A stretch of 64,000 nt of DNA from Alteraurantiacibacter aquimixticola (lineage in GTDB: Bacteria > Pseudomonadota > Alphaproteobacteria > Sphingomonadales > Sphingomonadaceae): the NCBI RefSeq assembly GCF_004965515.1, contig NZ_SSHH01000001.1, forward strand, positions 437,280 through 501,279, written 5' to 3'. The notes beneath the pieces were generated by a model. That model searched no databases, was not told the origin of the DNA, and saw only the letters and a program-made list of their open reading frames with translations. Every line of letters begins with the position of its first letter. The stretch's first letter is position 1. Below are positions 1 to 8,528 of the stretch, one piece after another. The position numbers and the translations under genes are program-made.

Positions 1-27
1 GCCACCGTCAGGGAGGCTGCGGAATGA
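1..27 (+). CDS. C-terminal end of an upstream gene (partial)
   Basis: An open frame enters from the window edge and ends at TGA 25-27, giving the last residues ATVREAAE. The stop overlaps the cobA start as ATGA, which is typical of a translationally coupled operon. In related bacteria cobA often sits with sulfite or nitrite reductase genes, so this could be such a gene, but eight residues cannot identify it. Confidence 0.3.
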   Translation, partial: ATVREAAE

Positions 28-836
28 CCAAGATTGCAAAAGGCGAAGTCTGGGGCGAAGTCTGGCTGGTCGGTGCAGGTCCGGGCGATCCCGACCTGCT
101 GACCCGCAAGGCCGAACGGCTGATTGGCGCTGCCAGCGTGGTCTTCCACGATGCGCTGGTGGGCCCGGGCGTGCTCGACCTGATCCCCGCGGATGTCCGG
201 CGCGTTTCGGTGGGCAAGCGCGCTGGCCGCCATTCGAAGGACCAGAAGACGATCGATCAGCTAATCGTCGAAGCAGCGCTGGCGGGTGAACGGGTGGTTC
301 GTCTCAAAGGCGGCGACCCGTCGATCTTTGGTCGCTCCATGGAAGAGCTGACGGCTTGCCGCGAGGCGGGCATTTCGGTGCGCATCTGCCCCGGCATCAC
401 CGCCGCCAGTGCGGCTTCGGCCAGCCTGGGCACCTCCTTGACCCTTCGTGGACTGGCCCGGCGGCTGACCTTCGTCACCGCCCACACGAAGAAGGGGCAG
501 CTGCTCGCGCTCGACTGGCAGGCGCTGGCCGATCCGCAGGCGACACTTGCCATCTATATGGGCAAGAGCTCGGCCCCCGAGATCGCCAAAGGGCTGATGG
601 AAGCCGGCATGGCGGGCGATACGCCGGTGGCGATGGTGGAGAATGCCAGCCTGCCGGAGGAGAAGATCTTCCGCACTCGCCTTGACCTGCTGCCTCTCGG
701 TGCGAAGACCGCGCTTGGCTCCGGCCCGGCGCTGCTGCTGATCGGCTGCATTGCCGAACGCAACGAGGAGGTGGCACTGCATGAGGCGAAAGCGGAACTG
801 GCCCGCACTCTCGCACAGCAAGAGCCTGAAGCCTAA
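24..836 (+). CDS. cobA: Uroporphyrinogen-III C-methyltransferase
   Basis: SAM-dependent enzyme that methylates uroporphyrinogen III at C2 and C7 to give precorrin-2, feeding siroheme (sulfite and nitrite reductase) and cobalamin synthesis. The 270-residue length is normal for single-domain SUMT. The SAM-binding loop VGAGPGDPDLLT is at residues 16-27, the second signature RLKGGDPSIFGR near 93-104, and the ICPGITAASAA segment near 120. There is no CysG dehydrogenase domain. The ATG at 24 has a GGGAGG ribosome site about eight bases upstream and overlaps the previous stop. The 3' end overlaps the convergent glycosyltransferase gene by four bases. Confidence 0.95.
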   Translation: MTKIAKGEVWGEVWLVGAGPGDPDLLTRKAERLIGAASVVFHDALVGPGVLDLIPADVRRVSVGKRAGRHSKDQKTIDQLIVEAALAGERVVRLKGGDPSIFGRSMEELTACREAGISVRICPGITAASAASASLGTSLTLRGLARRLTFVTAHTKKGQLLALDWQALADPQATLAIYMGKSSAPEIAKGLMEAGMAGDTPVAMVENASLPEEKIFRTRLDLLPLGAKTALGSGPALLLIGCIAERNEEVALHEAKAELARTLAQQEPEA

Positions 837-1732
837 GCGTATTCTTCGTAAAGGCTCGCCCCGAAGGCCGAGGTAAGCACGCCTGCATGGAGGGCGCCGC
901 GTGCCAAATTACGCGCCTTACCGGTCTTGTTGGGCGCGAATAGCGCAGCAAGCGCGCAATAGGCGACCCGGATGAAGGCCGAGCCGGCAATAGAAACTCT
1001 CGACCGTGTCCCGCGCTGCAATGCACGGAAATGGATTTGTCCCGAGCGGTAGCGACGCCGCAGCAGCCACTTGAGATTTGCGCGCGCCGGCGCAACCGGT
1101 TCCGATACCATCGCCTTGGGCTCGAAGGCGAAGCTGGCGCCATTATCGAGCATGTCGTGGAAGAACATCGTGTCCTCACCGCCAACTGTCCCCAACTCCT
1201 CCCGGAAACGCAGGCCATGGCGCTCCACGAACAGGCGGTCGATCATGACATTGCAGGTCGATCCATTATGCGCCGCTTCGCGCGGGCCCATGCTGTGCGA
1301 ATGGAAATCGCCGCGGATCATCCAGTCGGGAGCGGTCTCGGGATCGTAGATCGCCCGGGTCGGACCGAAGACGCAGTTCTTGCCCGGTCGTGCGGCGGCC
1401 AGTGCCGCCAACCATCCCTCTTCCGCGGTCTCGTCATCATCGATGAAGGCTACCCAGTCCGCGCTTGCATTATCCAGGCAGGCATTGCGGGCGCGCGAGA
1501 TGTTCTTCTCCGGCGCATGCACATAGATGTGGTCGAGGTTCAAGGAACGGCAGCAGGCTGCGATCTCCTCGAGACGGGCAGCTGTGCTGTCATTATCCGC
1601 CACGATGACGCGGAGCCGCAAATGGTCGGGCAGATCCTGCGCCGCGATCGAGGCAAGAGTCCCGGCAATCTCGGGCCGGCGATAGGTGCAAATGCACACG
1701 TCGATCGTTTCAAGGGCTTGCGAAGAGGTCAT
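833..1732 (-). CDS. Glycosyltransferase family 2 (EPS locus)
   Basis: About 299 residues, a cytoplasmic GT-A enzyme probably adding a sugar to the lipid-linked EPS repeat unit. Visible are the nucleotide-binding start CICTYRRPE, the VIVADNDST strand, the SRARNACL segment and the metal-binding FIDDDETAEEGW motif. The C-terminal 60 residues (KWLLRRRYRSGQ onward) resemble the C-terminus of the glycosyltransferase at 19554, so the two are likely paralogues. The start is ATG 1732 or GTG 1738, six bases upstream. It lies a few bases downstream of the GMC oxidoreductase gene and is probably co-transcribed with it. The sugar donor cannot be read from the sequence. Confidence 0.85.
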   Translation of the reverse strand: MTSSQALETIDVCICTYRRPEIAGTLASIAAQDLPDHLRLRVIVADNDSTAARLEEIAACCRSLNLDHIYVHAPEKNISRARNACLDNASADWVAFIDDDETAEEGWLAALAAARPGKNCVFGPTRAIYDPETAPDWMIRGDFHSHSMGPREAAHNGSTCNVMIDRLFVERHGLRFREELGTVGGEDTMFFHDMLDNGASFAFEPKAMVSEPVAPARANLKWLLRRRYRSGQIHFRALQRGTRSRVSIAGSAFIRVAYCALAALFAPNKTGKARNLARGALHAGVLTSAFGASLYEEYA

Positions 1733-1745
1733 ATCCACCGATCGC

Positions 1746-3341
1746 TCAGGCAGGTTGCCGCTGCATCATATGGTCCGCCAGCCGCAATGCCAGCGCCACG
1801 ATGGTCAGGGTCGGATTCGCATGGCCGCCGGTCGGCATGACCGATGAGCCGGTGAAATAGAGATTGTCCACGCCGTGCACCGCGCTGTTGCCGTCGACCA
1901 CGCCGGTCGCACCGGTCTCGCTCATGCGCGTGGCGCCGATGTGGTGATAGCTTTCGCGCAACTGCCCGTTCGCCATCGTACCGCGCGTGGAAAAGCCCTC
2001 GTCGATCTGCAGCCGTCCGAAGCCCAGCCGCCGCAGCGCTACGTCCGCGAAATGGGTGAAGCTGAGCACGGTGCGATGCTCTACCTCGCTGATCCGCCAG
2101 TCGATGCGGGCCTTGCGCAGCCCAAGGCCATCACGGTCATCGAGGAGCATGACCCTGCTATCGCGGTCGGGAACCTGCTCGACCTCGGCCACGAACAGCG
2201 CGTCGGGCGAGGGCAGCAGGGAGTGGCGCCCGCACAGCCTGCGTGCGGCGTTGCTGGCAATGCGCTTGCTGTCGGTGAGCATGCCTTTGAAGTGCACATG
2301 GGCGGGCGAACGCGCGCCCTTGCGCCCCATCAGCGACTTGACGTGCCACCATCCGGAATCGGGACGCTCCACGTAGCGGAAGTGGCCGCTGCAATTCATC
2401 AGCCGGAGGTCGCGCTGCGCCTTTTCGGAGAGCGCAAGCCCCACTTCGTATTGCGTGCCGCGCGGCTGCAGCAGGATGTTGAACATGCGCTGCAGGCGGA
2501 TTTCCTGGCCGTCCTCCGGCAGGACCTTGGCGGTCACGGCCTTGGGGTGCTGCATGAAATAGCGGCCGAGCGCATCACTCACGCTTTCGAACAGGCCCGG
2601 CGTCTGCTCCGCGAAGTTGAGGGCGAGCCGGGCATTCTCGATCCCGCCGCAGGCAAAGATGAACTCTCGTGCCCGGATCTGCGCCCTTTTGCCCTCGCGT
2701 GAACTGATCTCCACCGCTTCGACATGATTGTTCGAGGGCGATGGCACGAGCGCGGTGGCATTGGCATTGAGCAGGACGGTCACATTGCGCGACTTCTCCA
2801 GCCGGGGGCCGAAACGCTTCGCCCAATCCTGATAGATCTCCCGACCTGTGGGAGCGAAGCGCCAGATATACGGCCGTATGGGGCTGTTATCGAGGTCGCC
2901 ATTGAATTTCAGGCGCTTGCGCAGGACGTCCGCATCGCTGGGCCCCAAGTCGCGAAAACCGCAATATTCCCAGGCCTGCCGGTAATGCTGCCCGAAATCG
3001 TGTGCTTCCAAGGGCCAGCCGGAATCGGGTACCCAGGGGCGCGGTTCGAAATCGATTGGATCGAGGGCAGCGCAGCGGCCCCGCCAGCGCAAGGTCGAGC
3101 CGCCATAAACCCGGTAGCGCCCTTCATCGAGCGCGATCGGCGCGCCTACGCTTTCTCCGGTGAACAGCTCTTGCGCACTCGCGCTGATCCCCTTGTCCCC
3201 ACCTTCCAGCAGGATGACGTCGAAGCCCCTGTCGCCCAGTTCCCTGGCGAGGGTTATGCCCGCGGCACCGGCTCCGACGACGCAGATGTCGGCGGCGAAT
3301 GTGTCAGCATTGTCCGAAAGACTGAAATCACGCAGCACCAT
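1746..3341 (-). CDS. GMC-family FAD-dependent oxidoreductase
   Basis: A 531-residue flavoprotein of the glucose-methanol-choline family that oxidises an alcohol or sugar hydroxyl. The Rossmann FAD motif GAGAAG is at residues 23-28, followed by the acidic LLEGG strand. The C-terminal GMC domain has SYHHIGATRM and the catalytic-type GGHANPTLT with His507 and Asn509. The frame extends 49 codons upstream, but ATG 3341 has a GGAGG site (3345-3349) at good spacing. It is divergent from the methyltransferase at 3567, with an EPS-type inverted repeat between them. A role in modifying a sugar or lipid part of the polysaccharide is an inference from location. Confidence 0.88.
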   Translation of the reverse strand: MVLRDFSLSDNADTFAADICVVGAGAAGITLARELGDRGFDVILLEGGDKGISASAQELFTGESVGAPIALDEGRYRVYGGSTLRWRGRCAALDPIDFEPRPWVPDSGWPLEAHDFGQHYRQAWEYCGFRDLGPSDADVLRKRLKFNGDLDNSPIRPYIWRFAPTGREIYQDWAKRFGPRLEKSRNVTVLLNANATALVPSPSNNHVEAVEISSREGKRAQIRAREFIFACGGIENARLALNFAEQTPGLFESVSDALGRYFMQHPKAVTAKVLPEDGQEIRLQRMFNILLQPRGTQYEVGLALSEKAQRDLRLMNCSGHFRYVERPDSGWWHVKSLMGRKGARSPAHVHFKGMLTDSKRIASNAARRLCGRHSLLPSPDALFVAEVEQVPDRDSRVMLLDDRDGLGLRKARIDWRISEVEHRTVLSFTHFADVALRRLGFGRLQIDEGFSTRGTMANGQLRESYHHIGATRMSETGATGVVDGNSAVHGVDNLYFTGSSVMPTGGHANPTLTIVALALRLADHMMQRQPA

Positions 3342-3506
3342 TGTCCTCCGTCCGGACCTGACCGAACATCCGAACCTCCTGCGGCTTCTCGTGCCCGTCT
3401 TGTCGCGGGCCGTTTGCCGATCGAACCGGGAATGCGTGCGGGCAGGGCATTTCCTACACCCCGGCCGACTCAATCCCGCCTCTTTCAACTCGCTTTAAAC
3501 CACATC

Positions 3507-3522
3507 TTGTGCAGTGCAGCAA
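3507..3522 (+). promoter_or_regulatory. EPS-locus inverted repeat, site A
   Basis: TTGTGCAGTGCAGCAA, matching TTGTGC-N3-GCARCAA. It lies 45 bases before the methyltransferase start and in the divergent promoter region of the GMC oxidoreductase. Its role as an operator is inferred from recurrence at other EPS promoters. Confidence 0.6.
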
Positions 3523-3566
3523 TATTCGATACGCTTTTCATCCAAGTCAATTGGAAGGAGCGCCTC

Positions 3567-4328
3567 ATGTCCTCAGGAACCGCCGCTCGTATTGAAAACG
3601 AAAAATCTTTCCACGACGCCCGATTTACGGAGGAAGTCCGTGATGCGCAGGGAAAGTACTATGCAAGCATAAAGCACGGATCTTCGCATTACGGAAACAG
3701 AGTCGCCGAGCTGGCGAAGGGAAAGGACATACTGGAATATGGCTGCGGTGGTATTTCCCAAGGGGATACACTTGCCAGCCTTGCGCGAACACTCACGGGG
3801 ATCGACATCTCGACCGTGGCTGTCGAAAAGGCCAATGCTGCAGCTGCGAACAGAGGTCTCTCCAACGTTCACTATCTCGAGATGAACGCGGAGGAGATGA
3901 CCTTCCCCGATGGATCCTTCGACCTCGTCTTCGGCCGCGGGATCATCCATCACCTCGACCTGAAAAAGAGCTTCGAGAGCATTCGCCGAGTGCTCCGGCC
4001 CGGCGGGACCGCGCTTTTCTGGGAGCCGCTGGGCCATAATCCGGTGCTCAACCGCTACCGCCAGATGACGCCCGAGGCGCGCACGCCTGACGAGCATCCG
4101 CTGCTGAAGAGCGACTTCACGCTGGCCGAACGCTATTTCGACGTCGAGCGGCTCGATTTCTACGGCCTGACCACGCTGCTCTCCGTGCCGTTGCGCGATA
4201 CCGGTCCGGGCGATGCCGTGCTTTCGGTGACATCGGCCATCGACCGCGTGCTGTTTCGCTCGCCCATGCGCTGGCTGGCCTGGTACGTCCTCATCGAACT
4301 GAAAAAGCCGGCGGAAGAAGAAGGGTGA
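3567..4328 (+). CDS. SAM-dependent methyltransferase (EPS locus)
   Basis: A 253-residue class I methyltransferase (Methyltransf_11/25 type). Motif I is ILEYGCGGI (residues 55-63), the acidic residue after strand 2 is in TGIDIS, and the post-I region FDLVFGRGIIHHLD and motif RVLRPGGTALFWEP follow. It probably methylates a sugar or lipid-linked intermediate of the polysaccharide; the substrate is unknown. The start at 3567 was chosen because a GGAAGGAG site lies immediately upstream and because homologues begin near this point. The stop overlaps the next gene as TGATG, so translation is coupled to the GH16 gene. Confidence 0.85.
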   Translation: MSSGTAARIENEKSFHDARFTEEVRDAQGKYYASIKHGSSHYGNRVAELAKGKDILEYGCGGISQGDTLASLARTLTGIDISTVAVEKANAAAANRGLSNVHYLEMNAEEMTFPDGSFDLVFGRGIIHHLDLKKSFESIRRVLRPGGTALFWEPLGHNPVLNRYRQMTPEARTPDEHPLLKSDFTLAERYFDVERLDFYGLTTLLSVPLRDTGPGDAVLSVTSAIDRVLFRSPMRWLAWYVLIELKKPAEEEG

Positions 4329-5122
4329 TGCCGGCCAGGGTCCTGCTGCCGGTCCTCGGGCTGGCAGGGATCGCTGGCATTTCCCTTGCCGACCGGAGCG
4401 GCGATGCCGCGCAAGGAGAGCGCCCATTGCCGGTTTTGCTGACGGGGGAGGCACCCTTCGTCGAGCGTTTCGAGACGATTGACAGGTCCTTCTGGTCCGT
4501 CTCCGATGGCTGGTACAATGGCGACTACATGGTCAATGACTGGCGCGCGATGCAGGTCTGGACTGAGGACGGCCTGCACATCGCTTTGGCGCCCAACAGT
4601 ACCGAGTTCGCGGATTATTCCTCCGGCGAAATCCAGTCGGGGGGGACATATGGCCACGGCTATTACGAAGCACGGCTGCGTGCAGCGCCGGGAAGCGGGA
4701 TCATCACCGGCTTCTTCACCTATATCGGGCCGCACTGGAACAAGCCGTGGAACGAGATCGATGTCGAGATTCTCGGCAAGTCCCCCCGGACGATGCAGGC
4801 GACCTATTTCACCGGCGGCGAAAAGGTGGCGACCACGATTCCGCTGTCTTTCGACGCGACGGAGGGGTTCCATACCTACGGTTTCGACTGGCAGCGCGGT
4901 TCGATCCGCTGGTTCGTGGACGGTAGCCTCGTCCATGAGGAGGAGGGCGATGAGCTCCCGCTTCCGAATGAGAGGCAGAAGGTCATGTTCTCGCTATGGG
5001 GCACGCGCACCTTGAGCGAATGGGCGGGCCGGTTCGATGAGACTGCCGTGCCCACCGAGGCGGTGATTACCTGCGTCGCCTATTCGGCGAGCATGAATGC
5101 GGGCGGCCATTGCAGCGAATAG
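4328..5122 (+). CDS. Secreted glycoside hydrolase family 16 glycanase
   Basis: 264 residues with a hydrophobic N-terminal export signal (VLLPVLGLAGIAGISL). The GH16 catalytic signature EIDVE is at residues 143-147, with Glu143 as expected nucleophile and Glu147 as acid/base, inside WNEIDVEILG. Family members cleave beta-1,3 or beta-1,4 glucans and galactans with retention. In EPS loci they (for example ExoK) trim the polymer to lower molecular weight. ATG 4328 overlaps the upstream TGA, and a GTG one codon earlier is possible. The polymer made by this locus is the likely substrate (inference). Confidence 0.9.
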   Translation: MPARVLLPVLGLAGIAGISLADRSGDAAQGERPLPVLLTGEAPFVERFETIDRSFWSVSDGWYNGDYMVNDWRAMQVWTEDGLHIALAPNSTEFADYSSGEIQSGGTYGHGYYEARLRAAPGSGIITGFFTYIGPHWNKPWNEIDVEILGKSPRTMQATYFTGGEKVATTIPLSFDATEGFHTYGFDWQRGSIRWFVDGSLVHEEEGDELPLPNERQKVMFSLWGTRTLSEWAGRFDETAVPTEAVITCVAYSASMNAGGHCSE

Positions 5123-5138
5123 CAGCAGCCGATCGCGC

Positions 5139-6635
5139 TCAGTTCAGTTCCTTGCGGGCGAAGAACTTGTCCCGATAGGCTGCCAGGACGGACATGGCTT
5201 CGCGCTCGGGGCCGTCCGGGTAGCCGGAGATGGCCCAGAGGATGATGAGGCTGCCCATATATGCGGTCGCCCCCAGGGGAATGCTGAGGGCGAGGTCGAG
5301 GACGAGGTCGGAAGTCTCGGTCCCGTGGGTCCACATGCCGCGCGCAAGCAGCACCGCCGCAACCATGATGATAGCGCTCAGTACCGGACGCAGGTTCGCC
5401 TGCAGCTGGCGCCTTATCGGAATATCGACCAGCCTCCGCACGATCGCCACATTGAAGCCGATACCCATCAGGCCGACGAATACGCGCCCGATGACCACAC
5501 CGGTGAGGCCACCGAAATAGAGACCGCCGACAATCGCCGGCAGGCGGAGCGCGAAATACTGGCAGTCGCGCTTGAAGATCAGCTTGGTTCGCCCCTGCGA
5601 AAGCGCCAGCGGATGCGCCAGCGACCCGATCGTCTGTAGCGCGAATACCGATGCCAGTGCCTGGATCACGAAGATGGAGGCCGCCCATTTCTCGCCCATG
5701 CCAAGGCGTACGGCCGGATCGGCGATTAGCGCCACACCAACGCCGACCGGAAGGACGAGGGTGGTGACGATGGCCTGTGCCCGTGCATAGCCTGCACCAA
5801 CGCGTCCCTTGTCCTTGCCGAGCGAGGCGAAGCCGGGAAACAGCGTCTTGGTCAAAGGCGTGGTCATTTCGCGCGTGGGCATCTGTGCGAGGTTGTCGCC
5901 GACCGTATAGGCACCAAGGCTCGCGCGCCCGATGAACTTGCCTATCAGCAGCTGGTCGAAGCGCCAGTTGATCGTGTTCATCGCCTGGCTGAGCGTCAGC
6001 CAGAAGGAGAACGACCACAGCTCCCGAAAGCGCGACAGGGTGAAATGCGGCCGGTAGGGCATCAGCACATAGCCGATGCCGACCGTCATCACGTAGCTGG
6101 CCAGCAATCCGCCGATCAGCGCCCAATAGCTGCGGAAAATCCACGCGATCGAAATGCTTGTCGCAACCATGGCGAGTTTCGCGCTGACTTCGATCAGGAA
6201 CTCTTGTTTGAAAACAAGGTCCCGCTGGAACAGGGCGCGGCGGGGGTTGGCGAAGCCGTTGATCATCATGCCCGCGCCGAGGGCGAACATGATGTTCGCT
6301 AACCGAGTATCCTCGAAGAACTGGGCGGTCGGATAGGCGGCGATAGCGAAGAGCGAGGCGATTATCGCCGCGCGTATCACGCCCATCGTCCAAGCGGTGT
6401 TGAGGTGGTCTGGCGTGGGATCGTCGAGCTGGATGATGGACTCTGCCAGCGAAAGCTGGGTCACCGCCATGGCAATGGCGAGGATCGTCGTTGCGATAGC
6501 CACCAACCCGAAATCCTCCGGGGTCAGCAGGCGCGCCAGCATGATCGTCGAGGCAAAGGCCAGCACGTTGATGATGACACGCGAGGCCATCAGCAGCATG
6601 CTGCCGCGGGCAAGGCGTGAGCGGATCTGGGTCAT
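5139..6635 (-). CDS. Wzx-type polysaccharide flippase
   Basis: 498-residue inner-membrane protein of the MOP/MviN superfamily (polysaccharide synthesis type 3). It begins RLARGSMLLMASRVIINVLA, has the LARLLTPEDFGLVAIA segment typical of family helix 2, and shows about 12-14 hydrophobic helices. It probably flips undecaprenyl-diphosphate-linked EPS units to the periplasm. ATG 6635 follows the upstream stop by four bases; an ATG at 6662 would overlap that gene. It is the last gene of the minus-strand unit that starts near 9602. Confidence 0.88.
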   Translation of the reverse strand: MTQIRSRLARGSMLLMASRVIINVLAFASTIMLARLLTPEDFGLVAIATTILAIAMAVTQLSLAESIIQLDDPTPDHLNTAWTMGVIRAAIIASLFAIAAYPTAQFFEDTRLANIMFALGAGMMINGFANPRRALFQRDLVFKQEFLIEVSAKLAMVATSISIAWIFRSYWALIGGLLASYVMTVGIGYVLMPYRPHFTLSRFRELWSFSFWLTLSQAMNTINWRFDQLLIGKFIGRASLGAYTVGDNLAQMPTREMTTPLTKTLFPGFASLGKDKGRVGAGYARAQAIVTTLVLPVGVGVALIADPAVRLGMGEKWAASIFVIQALASVFALQTIGSLAHPLALSQGRTKLIFKRDCQYFALRLPAIVGGLYFGGLTGVVIGRVFVGLMGIGFNVAIVRRLVDIPIRRQLQANLRPVLSAIIMVAAVLLARGMWTHGTETSDLVLDLALSIPLGATAYMGSLIILWAISGYPDGPEREAMSVLAAYRDKFFARKELN

Positions 6636-6639
6636 TTCG

Positions 6640-7674
6640 TCAGGTCGGCTCCCCGAGGGCATCGAGAGCCTTTAGCGCCTGGGGAATCTCTGCTGCCGAG
6701 CCTGCCAGGACGGCAATATCCAGGTCCCCATGCCAGCAGTTCCTGTAGCCCGAAACCTTGCCATAGCTATTGTCCAGCACGACATGCGGAATGCCCATCA
6801 TCGCGCAAAGGATGTGGGAGTGCAGCCGGTCGGTCACGACATGGCGGGCGCGCGAAAGCTGGCGCAAGCCGCGCTCCAGCCTGTGCGCGGCAATGCGGTT
6901 GAGCAGCAGGGTTCGGGTGAGTTCGAGCGAAAGCGAGCCGGATTTCAGCATGTCCCACACAGCGGCGCGGCGAAGGCTGCCGCGCGGCATCGGCGGCTCC
7001 TCCAGCCAGTCCTCCACGATGGCGCCTTCACCCGGCGCCTCGCGGTTGCGCGGATCGCGCTCGACATCGGATCGCAGCAGCCAGAGCAGGTCGATTTCCA
7101 CCGGACCGCGCCGGTCGAGCGGTCCCATGCCCATCGCGCAATCGGGAGCGAGGGTGGCGGCGCAGTTCAGTCGGGTCTCGGCAAACTGCATGCTCTTGTG
7201 GTCGCGCACGAAGAGGTGGAAGTCGCTGGTATCGGCGATGACCTTGGCGGTGCGATCGGCAGCCGCTTCGTCGCCATAGTGGATACTCTGCGGTAACTGG
7301 ACGATCGTGCGATCGCGGAACCTGCTCAGTATGCTCTCGCGAAACATCTGCGGTCCTTGCCAGATGTCGCCGAAATTGCCTCCACCGTTGATGAAGATGA
7401 CCCCTCCGTCGGGAAGGCGTTCGAGCGCTTCGGCACGAAACCCGTCGGCGCGCGAGGCGAGGAATGGCTGGCGGCCGGTCAGCCCCGTCAGCACGGAGAT
7501 CGCGCCCAGCCAGATGGCGCTGTCGCCGACATTTGCATAGTCCGGGAAATCCAGCAGGGCATAATCCGAACCCGGCCCGACGAAGCGCGCAAGATGGTCC
7601 CTCAGCAGGGCCTGCTGCCGCCCGACCAGTTCGGCGACGGGGTCCTCAACCATGGAAGGCTGTGTGGAGGGCAC
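6640..7674 (-). CDS. Polysaccharide pyruvyl transferase family protein (first copy)
   Basis: 344 residues with the PS_pyruv_trans fold (ExoV/CsaB-like), expected to transfer pyruvate from PEP to a sugar as a ketal and so make the EPS acidic. Typical landmarks are the N-terminal FPDYANVGDSAIWLG and FINGGGNFGD, the central VQLPQSIHY and RDHKS, and near the C-terminus RHVVTDRLHSHILCAMMGIPHV. The start is GTG 7674, supported by AAGGAGA seven to eight bases upstream, and overlaps the preceding gene by 29 bases. A second, longer family member lies at 20583. The sugar modified is unknown. Confidence 0.88.
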   Translation of the reverse strand: MPSTQPSMVEDPVAELVGRQQALLRDHLARFVGPGSDYALLDFPDYANVGDSAIWLGAISVLTGLTGRQPFLASRADGFRAEALERLPDGGVIFINGGGNFGDIWQGPQMFRESILSRFRDRTIVQLPQSIHYGDEAAADRTAKVIADTSDFHLFVRDHKSMQFAETRLNCAATLAPDCAMGMGPLDRRGPVEIDLLWLLRSDVERDPRNREAPGEGAIVEDWLEEPPMPRGSLRRAAVWDMLKSGSLSLELTRTLLLNRIAAHRLERGLRQLSRARHVVTDRLHSHILCAMMGIPHVVLDNSYGKVSGYRNCWHGDLDIAVLAGSAAEIPQALKALDALGEPT

Positions 7675-8497
7675 TTATGTTCTCCTTGATCCGCTGTTCC
7701 AGCTTCTTGTCGAAACTGCGGAATTTCCGGTTGGCCATGGCACGCGCGACACGTTCGCCGAGTTTGGCGCGGCGCGTCGGGCGTGGCCCGATCGAAGCCC
7801 TCAGCGCATCATTGCGCTCGTCGACCAATGTGCGGTTGTTGTGAATGCTTGAAGGCAGGCCGAGCTCGATGGCGGGGAAGGGATAGGCGACGACGACGGG
7901 CATGTCCGTTCGCCAGAAGCCGTCCAGCATCACGTCGATCGGTGCGATCAGACCAGTCGAATGGAAGCTTTCGAGCAGGCGCGTTGCGCCGGCCCGCGAA
8001 AGGAGGAAACACTGGGTCCCGAGCGCAGGCCAGGTGGCGCGATAGAACGCCATCCGCCCGACCGCTCCGAGGAAGTTCGCCGGCACGAAGAAGCGGGCAT
8101 ACAGGCGCATGAAGTGGACGTCGCAAAGCGCCATGAACCCGGCCATGGCATCGAGCCGGACATAGGGGTCAAGGAGGACGTCATCCTCCATGCACAGCAG
8201 GTAGTCGCTGGTGCCCTTGGCAACGAACTCTTCCATCATCGCGATATGGCTGGCCGCACAGCTGCGTTCGGCGGCCGACAATACGGAGCCATAGGTTTCG
8301 TAGGCCTTCGCCTCGTCATAGGCGACGGGGAGGCCTTCGGCGGGCACGACATCGAAGAAGGACCAGTCGCAATCGACCTTGCTGATCGACTCGGTCAAAC
8401 GGGCGCGCCGCTCTGCCGCATCGGCGAAGGACACGACGCGCACCTGCACGCGACGGGCAGGCTGCTCCGCCGCTGCCGGTGGCACGGGCGCTTCCAT
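7646..8497 (-). CDS. Glycosyltransferase family 25 (LPS/EPS)
   Basis: About 283 residues. The GT25 pattern is visible: VVSFADAAERRARL near the N-terminus, SCAASHIAMMEEF, the metal-binding MEDDVLLDPY and the later QCFLLSRAGATRLLE segment. It is likely a cytoplasmic enzyme adding a sugar to the lipid-linked unit. ATG 8497 is preferred because the alternative TTG at 8551 has no clear ribosome site and would overlap the upstream gene. That leaves about 15 non-conserved residues before the domain, so the start is uncertain. Confidence 0.8.
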   Translation of the reverse strand: MEAPVPPAAAEQPARRVQVRVVSFADAAERRARLTESISKVDCDWSFFDVVPAEGLPVAYDEAKAYETYGSVLSAAERSCAASHIAMMEEFVAKGTSDYLLCMEDDVLLDPYVRLDAMAGFMALCDVHFMRLYARFFVPANFLGAVGRMAFYRATWPALGTQCFLLSRAGATRLLESFHSTGLIAPIDVMLDGFWRTDMPVVVAYPFPAIELGLPSSIHNNRTLVDERNDALRASIGPRPTRRAKLGERVARAMANRKFRSFDKKLEQRIKENISALHTAFHG

Positions 8498-8528
8498 CGG
8501 TTCGACCTGTTTGGCTTCAAGCAAGGCT